Positions 18,683 through 27,493 are shown, numbered from the stretch's first letter. The stretch: 64,000 nt of DNA from Rudaea sp. 3F27F6 (GCF_005503555.1 NZ_SCNG01000001.1:372001-436000); one strand, 5' to 3'. The notes: a model not told the origin generated them from the letters alone. Made by a program: numbers and translations.

Positions 18683-19675
18683 TCACTCGCCCGAGTAGAT
18701 GGCGACGTGCGTCTTGCCGTCGCTGTCGACCCAGCCGCGGAACATGCCGTCGGTGTTGAACGGCATCGCGATGTTGCCGTCCTTGTCGAGCGCGATCACG
18801 CCGCCGTCGCCGCCGAGCTTCGGAATCACGCCAAGCACGACTTCGTCTGCTGCCTTCTTCAGGCTGTCGCCGCGGAATTCCACACGTGCGCAAATGTCGC
18901 GCGCCGCGGTGGCGCGAATGTAAAACTCGCCCCAGCCCGTCGCCGACACCGCACAGCGTGCGTCCGCGTACGTGCCCGCGCCGATGATCGGCGAATCGCC
19001 GACGCGGCCCCAGCGCTTGTTGGTCATGCCGCCCGTCGAGGTGCCCGCGGCGAGGTTGCCCTTGGCGTCGAGCGCGACCGCGCCGACTGTACCGTGATGC
19101 GGCGTCTTGCCCGGCTCGGCGGTCTTGGCCTTTTCCTCTTCGAGCGCCTGCTGCAGCGCCTTCCAGCGCGCCTCGGTATAGAAGTACTTCGGATCGACGA
19201 GCTGCATGCCGATCGACTGGGCGAATGCCTCGGCGCCGTCGGCGAGCAGCATCACGTGCTCGGACTTCTCCATCACCGCGCGCGCGAGTTCGATCGGGTT
19301 CTTGATCCGATGCACATTGGCGACCGCGCCGGCGCGCAGGGTCGCACCGTCCATGATCGAGGCGTCGAGCTCGTTCTTGCCGTCGTGGTTGAACACAGCG
19401 CCTTTGCCGGCGTTGAAGTTCGGGTCGTCTTCGAGAACGACGATCGCCTTCTGCACCGCGTCGAGACTGCTGCCGCCGGACTTCAGCGCGCCATAGCCCG
19501 CCTGCAGCGCCTTTTCGAGCGCGGCACGCACGGCTTTCTCCTTCTCCGGCGTCATTTCCTTCTTCACCACGCCGGCACCGCCGTGGATGACCAGAACGGG
19601 AGTGGCGGCTTGACTCATCGAAACGGCTCCAAGGCTGAGCAGGGCGAAGGAAAGGCGGCGCAGAAGATGCGGCAT
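18683..19675 (-). CDS. iaaA: Isoaspartyl peptidase/L-asparaginase, secreted
   Basis: 330 residues from the ATG at 19675, chosen because it gives a clean signal peptide (MPHLLRRLSFALLSLGAVS, cut near residue 23). It is an Ntn-hydrolase of the plant-type asparaginase family. The autocleavage site is PHHG-Thr196, the new N-terminal nucleophile of the beta subunit, followed by VGAVALD and AAGTSTGG. VIHGGAG near residue 29 is also typical. It releases beta-aspartyl residues from peptides, here probably in the periplasm. It is convergent with the TetR gene (28 bp apart) and divergent from the DUF486 gene. Confidence 0.9.
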   Translation of the reverse strand: MPHLLRRLSFALLSLGAVSMSQAATPVLVIHGGAGVVKKEMTPEKEKAVRAALEKALQAGYGALKSGGSSLDAVQKAIVVLEDDPNFNAGKGAVFNHDGKNELDASIMDGATLRAGAVANVHRIKNPIELARAVMEKSEHVMLLADGAEAFAQSIGMQLVDPKYFYTEARWKALQQALEEEKAKTAEPGKTPHHGTVGAVALDAKGNLAAGTSTGGMTNKRWGRVGDSPIIGAGTYADARCAVSATGWGEFYIRATAARDICARVEFRGDSLKKAADEVVLGVIPKLGGDGGVIALDKDGNIAMPFNTDGMFRGWVDSDGKTHVAIYSGE

Positions 19676-19732
19676 GATGTACTCCAAAGGCGGACTCAAG
19701 TATACGTGACGAACTCGACCGGGATTTTTGAA

Positions 19733-20071
19733 ATGACCAACTACCTTCTGCCGATCGCGCTGCTGCTCGCCTCGAACGTGTTCATGACGTTCGCCTGGTA
19801 CGGCCATCTGAAATTCACCGACCGGCCATTGTGGATCGTGATCTTCGTGAGCTGGGCGATCGCGTTCTTCGAGTACTGCCTGCAAGTGCCGGGCAACCGC
19901 ATCGGCTACCGCGTCTACAACCCGGCGCAACTGAAGACGATCCAGGAGATCATCACCCTGGTCGTCTTCGTCGCGTTCTCCACGACCTACCTCGGCGCGA
20001 CGATCAAATGGAATCACCTCGTCGGCTTCGCCCTGATCGTCGTCGCGTCGTTCTTCATCTTCCTCGACTGA
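19733..20071 (+). CDS. DUF486/DMT-family small membrane protein
   Basis: 112 residues with four predicted helices (LPIALLLASNVFMTFAWYG, WIVIFVSWAIAFFEYCLQV, IQEIITLVVFVAFSTTYLG, HLVGFALIVVASFFIFL). NRIGY and KTIQE are family hallmarks of DUF486, a small member of the drug/metabolite transporter superfamily. Function is unknown. It is divergent from iaaA with 57 bp between starts. Confidence 0.85.
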   Translation: MTNYLLPIALLLASNVFMTFAWYGHLKFTDRPLWIVIFVSWAIAFFEYCLQVPGNRIGYRVYNPAQLKTIQEIITLVVFVAFSTTYLGATIKWNHLVGFALIVVASFFIFLD

Positions 20072-20128
20072 GGCCTGCGGCACACACGCAGCGCAGGCCG
20101 CTGCGATGGACGGCGCTTGGACGCCGCG

Positions 20129-20512
20129 TCAGAGCAGGCTGCGGATCGCGCCGATGATACCGAGCGCGGCGAGCACACCGACCGGTGCGATGCTGAGCAC
20201 GTAGCCGAGCGTGCGCGTGCGCGGGTCGCGCACATAGCTGACCAGATAGAGCACGCGACCGATCAGATAGACGCAGCCGATCAGCGCCATCCAGGTCGCC
20301 GACCAGTAGTGCGCGGCGATCCACAGCGAGGGCAGGAACATGATCAGGGTTTCGAGCGTGTTCTGCTGCACGCGGAACCAGCGTTCGAACCCTTCGTCCC
20401 CGGTCGTCGCCGGCGCGCGCACCTTGTAGCGCGCGCGTGCCCTGCCGACGAGCCAGACCATCGCGAGAAACTGAAACACGGCGAGCAAGGTGACCAGATC
20501 GACCCAAGGCAT
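20129..20512 (-). CDS. MAPEG-family membrane protein
   Basis: 127 residues with four hydrophobic helices. RVQQNTLETLIMFLPSLW and GCVYLIGRVLYLVSYVRDPRTR fit MAPEG proteins (membrane-associated proteins in eicosanoid and glutathione metabolism), with the conserved Asn-Glu and YxxGR regions. Bacterial members are often glutathione-dependent or of unknown function. It is followed on the plus-strand side by no gene within 57 bp and is in line with the DUF962 gene 34 bp upstream, so they may be cotranscribed. Confidence 0.83.
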   Translation of the reverse strand: MPWVDLVTLLAVFQFLAMVWLVGRARARYKVRAPATTGDEGFERWFRVQQNTLETLIMFLPSLWIAAHYWSATWMALIGCVYLIGRVLYLVSYVRDPRTRTLGYVLSIAPVGVLAALGIIGAIRSLL

Positions 20513-20546
20513 GCGCTATCTTCCGTTCAATTCGGCGCCGACGCGC

Positions 20547-20843
20547 TCAGAAAGTGATTTTGCCGCGCAGCATCGCGGCGTACATGACCCAGTCGCCGGC
20601 CAGGCTGTAGAACGGATTCTTGAATGTCGCCGGCCTGTTCTTCTCGAAGAAGAAATGCCCGATCCAGGCGAAACCGTAACCGAACAGCGGCAGCAGCCAC
20701 CAGAAGCCCCAGCGTCCGCTGACCAGCAGCCAGACCAGCGCAATCAGCACGAGCGTGCTGCCGATAAAGTGCATGCGCCGGCAGATGCGGTCGCTGTGCT
20801 CCGAGAGATAAAACGGATAGAACTCGCGAAAGCTGGCGTACAT
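20547..20843 (-). CDS. DUF962 (Mpo1-like) small membrane protein
   Basis: 98 residues. FYLSEHSDRICRRMHFIGS at the start, two central helices and WIGHFFFEKNRPATF near the C-terminus are the marks of DUF962. The two His-containing motifs (HSD...RMHF and GHFFFEKNRP) match the metal ligands of the Mpo1/YGL010w dioxygenases that take part in fatty acid alpha-oxidation in yeast. Whether this bacterial protein does so is not known. Confidence 0.85.
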   Translation of the reverse strand: MYASFREFYPFYLSEHSDRICRRMHFIGSTLVLIALVWLLVSGRWGFWWLLPLFGYGFAWIGHFFFEKNRPATFKNPFYSLAGDWVMYAAMLRGKITF

Positions 20844-20989
20844 GGCGTGGCTCGCTGAGCGTCAAGTCCATTCTGCAGCGCGGGTTGCGGTGTGGCAAGA
20901 CTTGCGGGCCCGGATAGCCCGGGCCCGCGTTTCGTCAGTGGTAAATGCAGAAGCGCATACCGGGTGCAACGAGTCGCACCCGCGTAGCC

Positions 20990-21817
20990 TCAGTCATCCT
21001 CGTGGCGCTTCGGCACGTCGACCTTGCCGCCGACGCCGCTATGGTGAACCGTGCCGCTGCCAGCCGAACGCACGGTCAGATTGCCGGTGATGGTTTTCAC
21101 GGTGACGTCGCCCGAACCGATCGAGCCGACGTAGACGTCGCCGCCGATATTGTCGGCAACGAAATCGCCCGAGCCGATCGAGTCGGCGCGCACGCTGCCG
21201 CGCACGTTGGAGAACGTCAGATCACCCGAGCCGACATGGCCGATCGTCACGTCGCTCTGCACGTCCGAGATGCGCATGTCGCCCGACCCCGCATGGCCGA
21301 GTTTGAAGCCGCCCAGGTGGCTGGCGACGACATCGCCCGAACCGACCGTGACCGATACCGGACCCGGCACGCGATCGAGATTCAAATCGCCGGAACCGGA
21401 ACGGTAGTCGAGGGACGCGATGTTCGCCGCGTGCGTATCGCCCGAACCCGAATTGACCTCGATCGCGAGATTCGCCGGCACGCGTATGACGTAGTCGATA
21501 TAGGCGTAGCTCCTGCCGAAGCCGAAATGCGACGGCCGCTGCGCCGTCTTCACCACGGCCTTGTTGTCCTGGCGGCTCTGCTCGATCTGCAACTCGTCGA
21601 GCCAGGCCTGCTCGGAGGCGCAGGCTCTGCCGCGCACCTCAACCCGCATCGCGGCGGAATCGCCCTGCACGTTCAAGTCGCTGGAACCCAGCTCGATGCG
21701 CAGCCCCTGCAGACCGGCCGCATCGATATCGACATTGCGCTCGGCGCTGAATTTGCAGTCACCGGCCATCGCGAACGGGGAAGACAGAAGCAGGAGTGGG
21801 ACGAGGATCAGGCGCAT
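20990..21817 (-). CDS. Secreted DUF4097/GIN-type beta-solenoid protein with GSGD repeats
   Basis: 275 residues with a signal peptide (1-18, cut after AMA). An N-terminal part (about 30-118) is followed by eight GSG[D/T] motifs at residues 124, 141, 159, 177, 196, 215, 234 and 253, spaced 17 to 19 residues apart. Each marks a turn of a repeated strand, so a right-handed beta-solenoid of the DUF4097/auto-transporter-adhesin-head type is likely. It is exported to the periplasm or surface. Function is unknown. The neighbouring 21818-22793 is all repeats. Confidence 0.8.
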   Translation of the reverse strand: MRLILVPLLLLSSPFAMAGDCKFSAERNVDIDAAGLQGLRIELGSSDLNVQGDSAAMRVEVRGRACASEQAWLDELQIEQSRQDNKAVVKTAQRPSHFGFGRSYAYIDYVIRVPANLAIEVNSGSGDTHAANIASLDYRSGSGDLNLDRVPGPVSVTVGSGDVVASHLGGFKLGHAGSGDMRISDVQSDVTIGHVGSGDLTFSNVRGSVRADSIGSGDFVADNIGGDVYVGSIGSGDVTVKTITGNLTVRSAGSGTVHHSGVGGKVDVPKRHEDD

Positions 21818-22025
21818 CGGGATTCTCCGTAAGGTTTGCGGGGATTTTGATACGTTCGCGGGGGAAATGGTTTAAGTCGGGGGTGGATTGTTTGTTTTTT
21901 GGTCATTCTGGCGGAGGAGGTGTGCCTTGTTGTGGCGGGTTTGTTTCTTTGCGCTCGTCATTTCCGCGGTTCTCAACAGCCGAAGGACTTGTCGAACTGG
22001 AATCCAGCTCTTGCCCTTGCTCGTC

Positions 22026-22050
22026 ATTCCCGCGTGCTTCTAGCGGGAAT
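22026..22050. repeat. ATTCCCGC...GCGGGAAT palindrome, left of copy B
   Basis: ATTCCCGC (22026-22033) and GCGGGAAT (22043-22050) form an 8-bp stem with a 9-nt loop. With the following CCAGCGACTTTGC...AAGAGCAAGG segment it is the inverted counterpart of the right flank of the element, so in this copy the inverted arms reach well beyond the 75-bp core. The stretch from 21818 to 22025 contains part of another degenerate unit and no gene. Confidence 0.65.
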
Positions 22051-22084
22051 CCAGCGACTTTGCTTTTATTAGTTTAAGAGCAAG

Positions 22085-22641
22085 GCTTCCACTCGTCCTG
22101 CGGACGAGCGGGTAACTTTCTTTGCTTGTGCAAAGAAAGTCACCAAAGAAACACACCCCAGAACATTGCGCCCTACGCGCATCCTGCGCTCCGGGTCCGC
22201 GACATCGGCCGGGTTCCGCTAATTGCACATCCCCGTGCAATAGCGGAATCGGCGCGATCCATCGCGCCGACCCTGCGGGCCTTTTCGTCCGCTGCCGCCG
22301 CAATGTAATGGGGATCCAGAAGAGCCGGAGCAGCGCGCATCGTGCGCGCCGGAGCCAGAGCAAAAAGCAGGCACTCCGTGCTCAGCTCTTGATCCGTCCT
22401 TTGATCCCGGGTCCCCGTCAGCCGCGGCGAGGGCATGACGGATTCGCCCAAAGGGTCGCGCGCAGGATGCGCGCGAGTTCGCGAATGGACACGGATGTCC
22501 ATCGAGCGAACCCCGGCATGACCTCGCGTACCCGTAGCGCGCAGCGCGAAGGGCGCGGCTCCCGGGGCGGCGTTTCTTTGGTTACTTTCTTGTCGCTGTT
22601 GACAAGAAAGTGACCCGCTCGCCCAAAGGGCGAGTGGAAGC
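22085..22641. repeat. Structured interspersed element with ~75-bp terminal inverted repeats, copy B
   Basis: Second copy of the element at 401-952, same orientation and nearly the same length. Left arm 22085-22159, right arm 22564-22641. Hairpins are kept while their sequences change: TTCCGCTA pairs with TAGCGGAA (22214-22248) where copy A has TTCCGTTG with CAACGGAA, and CTCGCCC-aaa-GGGCGAG (22618-22634) where copy A has CTCGTCC-aaa-GGACGAG. It lies between the DUF4097 gene and mazG. No protein-coding frame is credible. Confidence 0.85.
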
Positions 22642-22675
22642 CCTTGCTTCGAAACCAAGAAAGCAAAGTCACTGG

Positions 22676-22781
22676 ATTCCCGCTAAGAGCACGCGGGAAT
22701 GACGAGAAAAAGAAGAGCTGGATTCCTGCTTCCGCAGGAATGACGAGCCAGAAAGCAAAGCCCGGCGCGATCAATCGCGCC
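22676..22781. repeat. Three short palindromes right of copy B
   Basis: ATTCCCGC/GCGGGAAT (22676-22700), ATTCCTGC/GCAGGAAT (22722-22741) and GGCGCGAT-ca-ATCGCGCC (22764-22781) follow each other, as they do after copy A. The second unit differs from the first by a paired C-to-T and G-to-A change. They run up to 13 bp before the mazG stop codon and might act in its 3' end. Confidence 0.7.
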
Positions 22782-22793
22782 CCCATCACACCG

Positions 22794-23645
22794 TTATAAA
22801 AGCCCCGCCTTGTCCTCGACCTTCGCCCTCTCCCAGTAGGCATCCTGCTCCGGGAGCGACTTGCCTTCGAGCGCCGAGCCTTCGGCTCGAGCGAGGGTTT
22901 CCATACGGCGGAAACGCCGCTCGAATTTCGCGTTCGCCGCGCGCAACGCCTGCGAGTAGTCGACTTTGGCCAGACGCGCCAGATTGACCGCGACGAACAG
23001 CACGTCGCCGATCTCATCGGCGAGGCGGGCGTGATTCGCCGCGCGCGCCTCGTCGTCGTCCTCGGCAATGACCGCCGCCGCGGCGAGTTCGCCGCGCACT
23101 TCGCCGATTTCTTCTTCCAATTTTTCCAGTACGGGCGCGGGATCGGCCCAGTCGAAACCGATCGTCGAGGCGCGCTTCTGCAGCTTGAAGGCGCGCTGCC
23201 ATTCGGGCAGACCGCGCGAAATGCCGGCAAGCAGGCTCGTGTCCTCTTCCCCCTTGGCGGCGCGTTCGCGGCGCTTCAGTTCCTCCCATGCGGCGGTCTG
23301 TGCATCGGCGTCCTCGACGCTGAGCAGCTTGCCGTCCGTGTCGGGAAAGACATGCGGATGGCGGCGGACCATTTTTTCGCAGATCGAGTCGACGACGTCG
23401 GCGAACGCGAAGCGTCCTTCCTCTTCGGCCATGCGCGCATGAAACACAACCTGCAGCAGCAGGTCACCAAGCTCGTCGCGCAGGTCGGCGTAGTTCTTGC
23501 GGTCGATCGCGTCGGCCACTTCGTAGGCTTCTTCGATCGTGTAGGGCGCGATCGTGGCGAAATTCTGCTTCACGTCCCACGGGCAGCCGCGCACGGGATC
23601 GCGCAGGGTAGCCATGATGCGCAGCAGATCGTCGATGTTTTTCAT
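22794..23645 (-). CDS. mazG: MazG nucleoside triphosphate pyrophosphohydrolase
   Basis: 283 residues from the ATG at 23645; a GTG 12 codons upstream is possible. Two MazG all-alpha domains are visible. The first has EEAYE (38-42) and ELGD (58-61) acidic metal ligands with CPWD nearby; the second has LEEEIGEVRGEL and DEIGDVLF (about 180-235). The enzyme hydrolyses NTPs and dNTPs to monophosphates and in E. coli lowers ppGpp during starvation. It is followed downstream by the repeat block and preceded by cysQ on the same strand after 63 bp. Confidence 0.93.
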   Translation of the reverse strand: MKNIDDLLRIMATLRDPVRGCPWDVKQNFATIAPYTIEEAYEVADAIDRKNYADLRDELGDLLLQVVFHARMAEEEGRFAFADVVDSICEKMVRRHPHVFPDTDGKLLSVEDADAQTAAWEELKRRERAAKGEEDTSLLAGISRGLPEWQRAFKLQKRASTIGFDWADPAPVLEKLEEEIGEVRGELAAAAVIAEDDDEARAANHARLADEIGDVLFVAVNLARLAKVDYSQALRAANAKFERRFRRMETLARAEGSALEGKSLPEQDAYWERAKVEDKAGLL

Positions 23646-23708
23646 CGCTTGGTTCTCGATACTTTTGTTCGTCGCTGCCACAGGCGCGGCAACGATTCTG
23701 CGGAAAAC

Positions 23709-24515
23709 CTACGCGTCGCGCAGCAGACCAGCCCAATCGACCGACTTGTCGCCGAAGGCGAGGAAGTCCGGATTGAGCAGCGACTCTTTGCTGTTGTACG
23801 CGAGCCGCGAACCGTCGAGCCGGGTCACGCCGCCGCCGGCCTGTTCGAGCACGCATTGGCCCGCCGCGGTATCCCATTCGCTGGTCAAACCGTAGCGCAC
23901 ATAGAGGTCGGCCCGCCCTTGCGCCGTGCGGCAGAATTTGAGCGAGGAACCTAGTGAAATCAATTCGTGCTCGCCGATCTTTTCGAGCGCGGCCGACATG
24001 CGCGGATCGGCATGCGAGCGGCTGCCCGCGACGACGAGCGGCGTCGCGCGCGCGCGCGTGGAAATTGCCGCGGTTCCGCCTTGGCGAATCTCCGCGAAGG
24101 CGTGTCCGCCGCACCAGGCCGTGTACATCTCTTCGAGCGCCGGCGCGTAGACCACGCCGAGCGTCGGCGCTCCGTCTTCGATCAGGGCGATGTTGACGGT
24201 AAATTCGCCGTTGCGTTTGACGAACTCGCGCGTGCCGTCGAGCGGATCGACGAGCCAGTGGCGCGCCCAGGTGCGCCGCTCGACCCAGGCCACCTGCTCG
24301 GCTGACTCTTCGGACAACACCGGGATCGCCGGGGTCAGCACGTGCAGGCCGTCGAGAATCGCATGATGCGCGGCGAGGTCCGCGGCGGTCAGCGGCGAGG
24401 CGTCGTCCTTGCGTTCGACGGTGAAGTCGCTGGCGTAGATTTGCATGATCGCGCGACCGGCGACGCGCGCGATCGCCGCGCATCCGCGCGTCAGTTCGGA
24501 ATAGTCGATGGTCAT
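23709..24515 (-). CDS. cysQ: 3'(2'),5'-bisphosphate nucleotidase CysQ
   Basis: 268 residues from the ATG at 24515, which overlaps the nudE stop codon. Metal-binding motifs of the inositol-monophosphatase fold are present: SEES (68-71), DPLDGTREF starting at Asp90, and EWDTAAG near the C-terminus. CysQ removes the 3' phosphate from PAP formed in sulfate assimilation and sulfotransferase reactions. A sulfotransferase gene lies elsewhere in the window at 52237. Confidence 0.92.
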   Translation of the reverse strand: MTIDYSELTRGCAAIARVAGRAIMQIYASDFTVERKDDASPLTAADLAAHHAILDGLHVLTPAIPVLSEESAEQVAWVERRTWARHWLVDPLDGTREFVKRNGEFTVNIALIEDGAPTLGVVYAPALEEMYTAWCGGHAFAEIRQGGTAAISTRARATPLVVAGSRSHADPRMSAALEKIGEHELISLGSSLKFCRTAQGRADLYVRYGLTSEWDTAAGQCVLEQAGGGVTRLDGSRLAYNSKESLLNPDFLAFGDKSVDWAGLLRDA

Positions 24516-25072
24516 ACGCGGGGCTGATAGCGGCCGGCAAGGTATTCGCGCGCCATGAACAGTGCGGCGATCGAGCGGCCTTCGCTGACTTCGGGATGGT
24601 TGAGCAAGGTATGCAGTTCGGACAGCTTCCACGGCACGACTTCGAGCTCCTCGGGTTCGTCGCCGACGAGGCGTTCCGGATACAGATCGCGCGCGAGTAC
24701 GACATGGGTCATCGCGCTCATGTACGAGGGCGACAGCGACAGCGTGCCGAGAATGTGCATTTCGCGCGCGCCGTAGCCGACCTCTTCCTTGAGTTCGCGA
24801 TTGGCGCCTTGCTCCACCGTCTCGTCGCGGTCGAGGCGGCCCTTGGTCAGGCCGAGTTCGTAGCGTTCGATGCCGGCGCCGTACTCGCGCACGAGCAGCA
24901 CGGTGTCGTCGTCCTGCATCGGCACGACGATGACCGCACCGAGCCCTGAACTCTTGAGTTTCTCGTAGGTGCGGCGCTCGCCATTGGAGAATTCCAGATC
25001 GAGCTGCTCGACTTTGAGGAAACGGCTGCCGTCGACGCTGCGGCGGGCATGGATGATCGGAGGGTTGCGCAT
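24512..25072 (-). CDS. nudE: ADP compounds hydrolase NudE (Nudix)
   Basis: 186 residues, the same length as E. coli NudE. The Nudix box fits G-x5-E-x7-REUxEExGU: it begins GRLDRDETVEQGANRELKEE and is followed by VGY, near residues 78-100. The family cleaves ADP-ribose, NADH and diadenosine polyphosphates. The 4-bp overlap with cysQ indicates cotranscription. Upstream, 25073-25237 separates it from rsmE and shows nothing clear. Confidence 0.92.
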   Translation of the reverse strand: MRNPPIIHARRSVDGSRFLKVEQLDLEFSNGERRTYEKLKSSGLGAVIVVPMQDDDTVLLVREYGAGIERYELGLTKGRLDRDETVEQGANRELKEEVGYGAREMHILGTLSLSPSYMSAMTHVVLARDLYPERLVGDEPEELEVVPWKLSELHTLLNHPEVSEGRSIAALFMAREYLAGRYQPRV

Positions 25073-25237
25073 GCCGCGATTGTATCGCGTCGCGGCGCAG
25101 GCGTAGGGGCTCGATTCACCGGGACGGTCCTTTCTTGCGGGAAAAGCGTGAGTCTGCGCGAATCGGCCGGATGCCTTTCGCGAGCGGCATCCTCACGCCT
25201 TCGACTGCGATCGCGCCTAACGCGCGATCCGGCTCCG

Positions 25238-25972
25238 CTACAGATCGCCCGCCAGCGCCTGCAGCGCCGCCATCGCGGCGATGCCGGCGGTTTCCGTGCG
25301 CAGAATGCGCGGGCCGAGACGCAGGCCGTGGAAGCGCGCGTGTTTCAGCAGACCGACATCGTTCTCGGAGAAGCCGCCTTCGGGGCCGACGCAGAGCACG
25401 ACGCCGTCGTCCATCTGCGCGAATTCGCGCAGTCCTGCGTCGCCTTCCGGCAGCAGGGCCAGCCGCAGCGCGGCATCGTCGCCGAGATCGCCGAGCCAGC
25501 GGTCGAGGCGCACGGGCATCTCGATCTCGGGTACGCGCGTGCGTCCACTCTGTTCGCACGCACCGGCAACAACGCTGCGCCAGTGCGCGACACGGCGCTC
25601 GGCACGCTCCTCGTCGAGTTTGACTTCGGTGCGCTCGGTGACGAGCGGCACGACGCGCGCGACGCCGAGTTCGGTGACCTTCTGCAGAATCCAGTCCATC
25701 TTCTCGCCGCGCGCGACACCCTGCGCGAGCGTGATGTGCAATTTAGATTCGCGATCGACCTCGCGCACGCGCTCGACTTCGGCGGTCACCGCGCGCTTGG
25801 CCAACGACGCCAGAGTCGCGTCGTACTCGTGCCCGTCACCGTTGAACAGGATCAGGGGGTGTCCGCGCTCCAGGCGAAGTACGCGCGCGACGTGCTCGCC
25901 GCCCTGCTCGGGCAGCAACACTACGATGCCGGCGCGCAGCGGCTCGTCGATGAATATCCGGGGAATGCGCAT
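25238..25972 (-). CDS. rsmE: 16S rRNA m3U1498 methyltransferase RsmE
   Basis: 244 residues from the ATG at 25972. It has an N-terminal PUA-like domain (about 1-70) and a SPOUT knot domain whose marks are MDWILQKVTELG, GPEGGFS and the C-terminal RILRTETA. It methylates U1498 of 16S rRNA in the 30S subunit. The reading frame continues upstream into an antisense shadow of bioA, so the start was set by homology and by the bioA stop at 26011. Confidence 0.93.
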   Translation of the reverse strand: MRIPRIFIDEPLRAGIVVLLPEQGGEHVARVLRLERGHPLILFNGDGHEYDATLASLAKRAVTAEVERVREVDRESKLHITLAQGVARGEKMDWILQKVTELGVARVVPLVTERTEVKLDEERAERRVAHWRSVVAGACEQSGRTRVPEIEMPVRLDRWLGDLGDDAALRLALLPEGDAGLREFAQMDDGVVLCVGPEGGFSENDVGLLKHARFHGLRLGPRILRTETAGIAAMAALQALAGDL

Positions 25973-26010
25973 AATCGCAATTGTAATGTAGCGGCGTACG
26001 CCTCGCTCCC

Positions 26011-27411
26011 TTATGCCGCGGTCGCGGCGTCGATGCTCTGCGTCGCGACCTCGACCATGAAATCGATCTCTTCGGGCGCGATCACGTACGGCGGCATGAA
26101 ATAAACCACGTCGCCGAGCGGCCGCAGCAGCACGCCGCGCGGCAGCGCATGCAGATAGGCGCGAAGGCCGCGGCGGTCGGCGCTCGCAAACGGCGTTCGC
26201 GTCGCCTTGTCGCGCACCAGTTCGACCGCGGCGATCATGCCGGTCTGGCGCACTTCGGCGACGTGCGGATGCGCAGCCAGCGGCGCCAGCCGCTCGCTGA
26301 GCCGCTGCGCGAGCGAGCGGTTGCGTGCGATTACCGGCTCGTCGCGGAAGATCGCCAGCGTTGCGAGCGCCGCACGACAGGCGAGCGCATTGCCGGTGTA
26401 GCTGTGCGAATGCAGAAACGCCTTGCCGGCCGCGTACTCCGCGTAGAACGCGTCGTAGACACGCGCCGTGGTCAGCACGGCCGACAACGGCAGGAACCCG
26501 CCGGTCAGGCCCTTCGACAGGCAGAGGAAATCGGGCGTGATCGCCGCCTGTTCGCAGGCGAACAAGGTTCCGGTGCGACCGAAGCCGACGGCGATCTCGT
26601 CGGCGATCAGGTGCACGTCGAACTCGTCGCAGAGTTTGCGCAGGCCGGCAAGATAGGCCGGGTGATACATGCGCATGCCGCCTGCGCACTGCACGAGCGG
26701 TTCGACGATCACCGCGCTGACCTCGTCCGCGTGGCGTTCGAGCGCCGCACGCATATCGTCGAGCTTGCGTAGCGAATGCGCCTGCCAGTCCTCGCCGGCC
26801 TCGCGCTCGTAGCAGTCGGGCGAGGCGACGAAGATCGGATCGAGCAGCAGCGGCGCGTAGGTCGCACGGTACAGCGGCACATCGGTGACCGACAGCGCGC
26901 CGAGCGTTTCGCCGTGATAGCCGCCGCTCAACGCGATAAAGCGCGTCTTGCCCGCGCGGCCGGTATTGCGCCAGTAGTGAAAGCTCATCTTCAGCGCGAT
27001 CTCGACCGCACTCGAACCGTTGTCGCCGTAGAACACCTTGGCGAATCCCTTCGGCGCGATGTTGAGCAATTGTTCGGCGAGTTCGATGCCCGCCTCGTGG
27101 CTGAAGCCGGCAAAGATCACGTGTTCGAGCTTGTCGACCTGGTCCTTGAGCGCCGCGGCGATGCGCGGATTGGCGTGGCCGAACAAGTTGGTCCACCACG
27201 AGGAAACGGCGTCGAGATAGCGCTTGCCGTCGTGATCGACCAGCCACGCGCCCTCGCCGCGCGCGATCGGCGTCAGCGGCACACGCGCGCCGTCGACGTC
27301 GGCGTGATCGCGCATCTGCGTGCACGGATGCCAGAGCACGGCGAGGTCGCGCGCAGTCCAGTCGGCTTTGAGGGAACGGGGGGCGGAAGCGGACGAGGAG
27401 ACAGTATTCAT
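26011..27411 (-). CDS. bioA: Adenosylmethionine-8-amino-7-oxononanoate aminotransferase
   Basis: 466 residues from the ATG at 27411. Family marks: WHPCTQM near residue 28, SSWWTNLFGH (70-79), GDNGSSAVE (129-137), and the PLP-binding lysine Lys300 in CLSKGLTGGFLPL. BioA makes 7,8-diaminopelargonate in biotin synthesis, using SAM as amino donor. No other bio gene is adjacent. It is divergent from the HisN-like gene across 145 bp that hold a strong hairpin. Confidence 0.94.
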   Translation of the reverse strand: MNTVSSSASAPRSLKADWTARDLAVLWHPCTQMRDHADVDGARVPLTPIARGEGAWLVDHDGKRYLDAVSSWWTNLFGHANPRIAAALKDQVDKLEHVIFAGFSHEAGIELAEQLLNIAPKGFAKVFYGDNGSSAVEIALKMSFHYWRNTGRAGKTRFIALSGGYHGETLGALSVTDVPLYRATYAPLLLDPIFVASPDCYEREAGEDWQAHSLRKLDDMRAALERHADEVSAVIVEPLVQCAGGMRMYHPAYLAGLRKLCDEFDVHLIADEIAVGFGRTGTLFACEQAAITPDFLCLSKGLTGGFLPLSAVLTTARVYDAFYAEYAAGKAFLHSHSYTGNALACRAALATLAIFRDEPVIARNRSLAQRLSERLAPLAAHPHVAEVRQTGMIAAVELVRDKATRTPFASADRRGLRAYLHALPRGVLLRPLGDVVYFMPPYVIAPEEIDFMVEVATQSIDAATAA

Positions 27412-27493
27412 TTTGCTATGATCGGGGCCGGTTCGCCTTCGCACAATACTTGCAATGACGCAGCACTCCTGCTTCGGCCGCGACGACTGAGCG

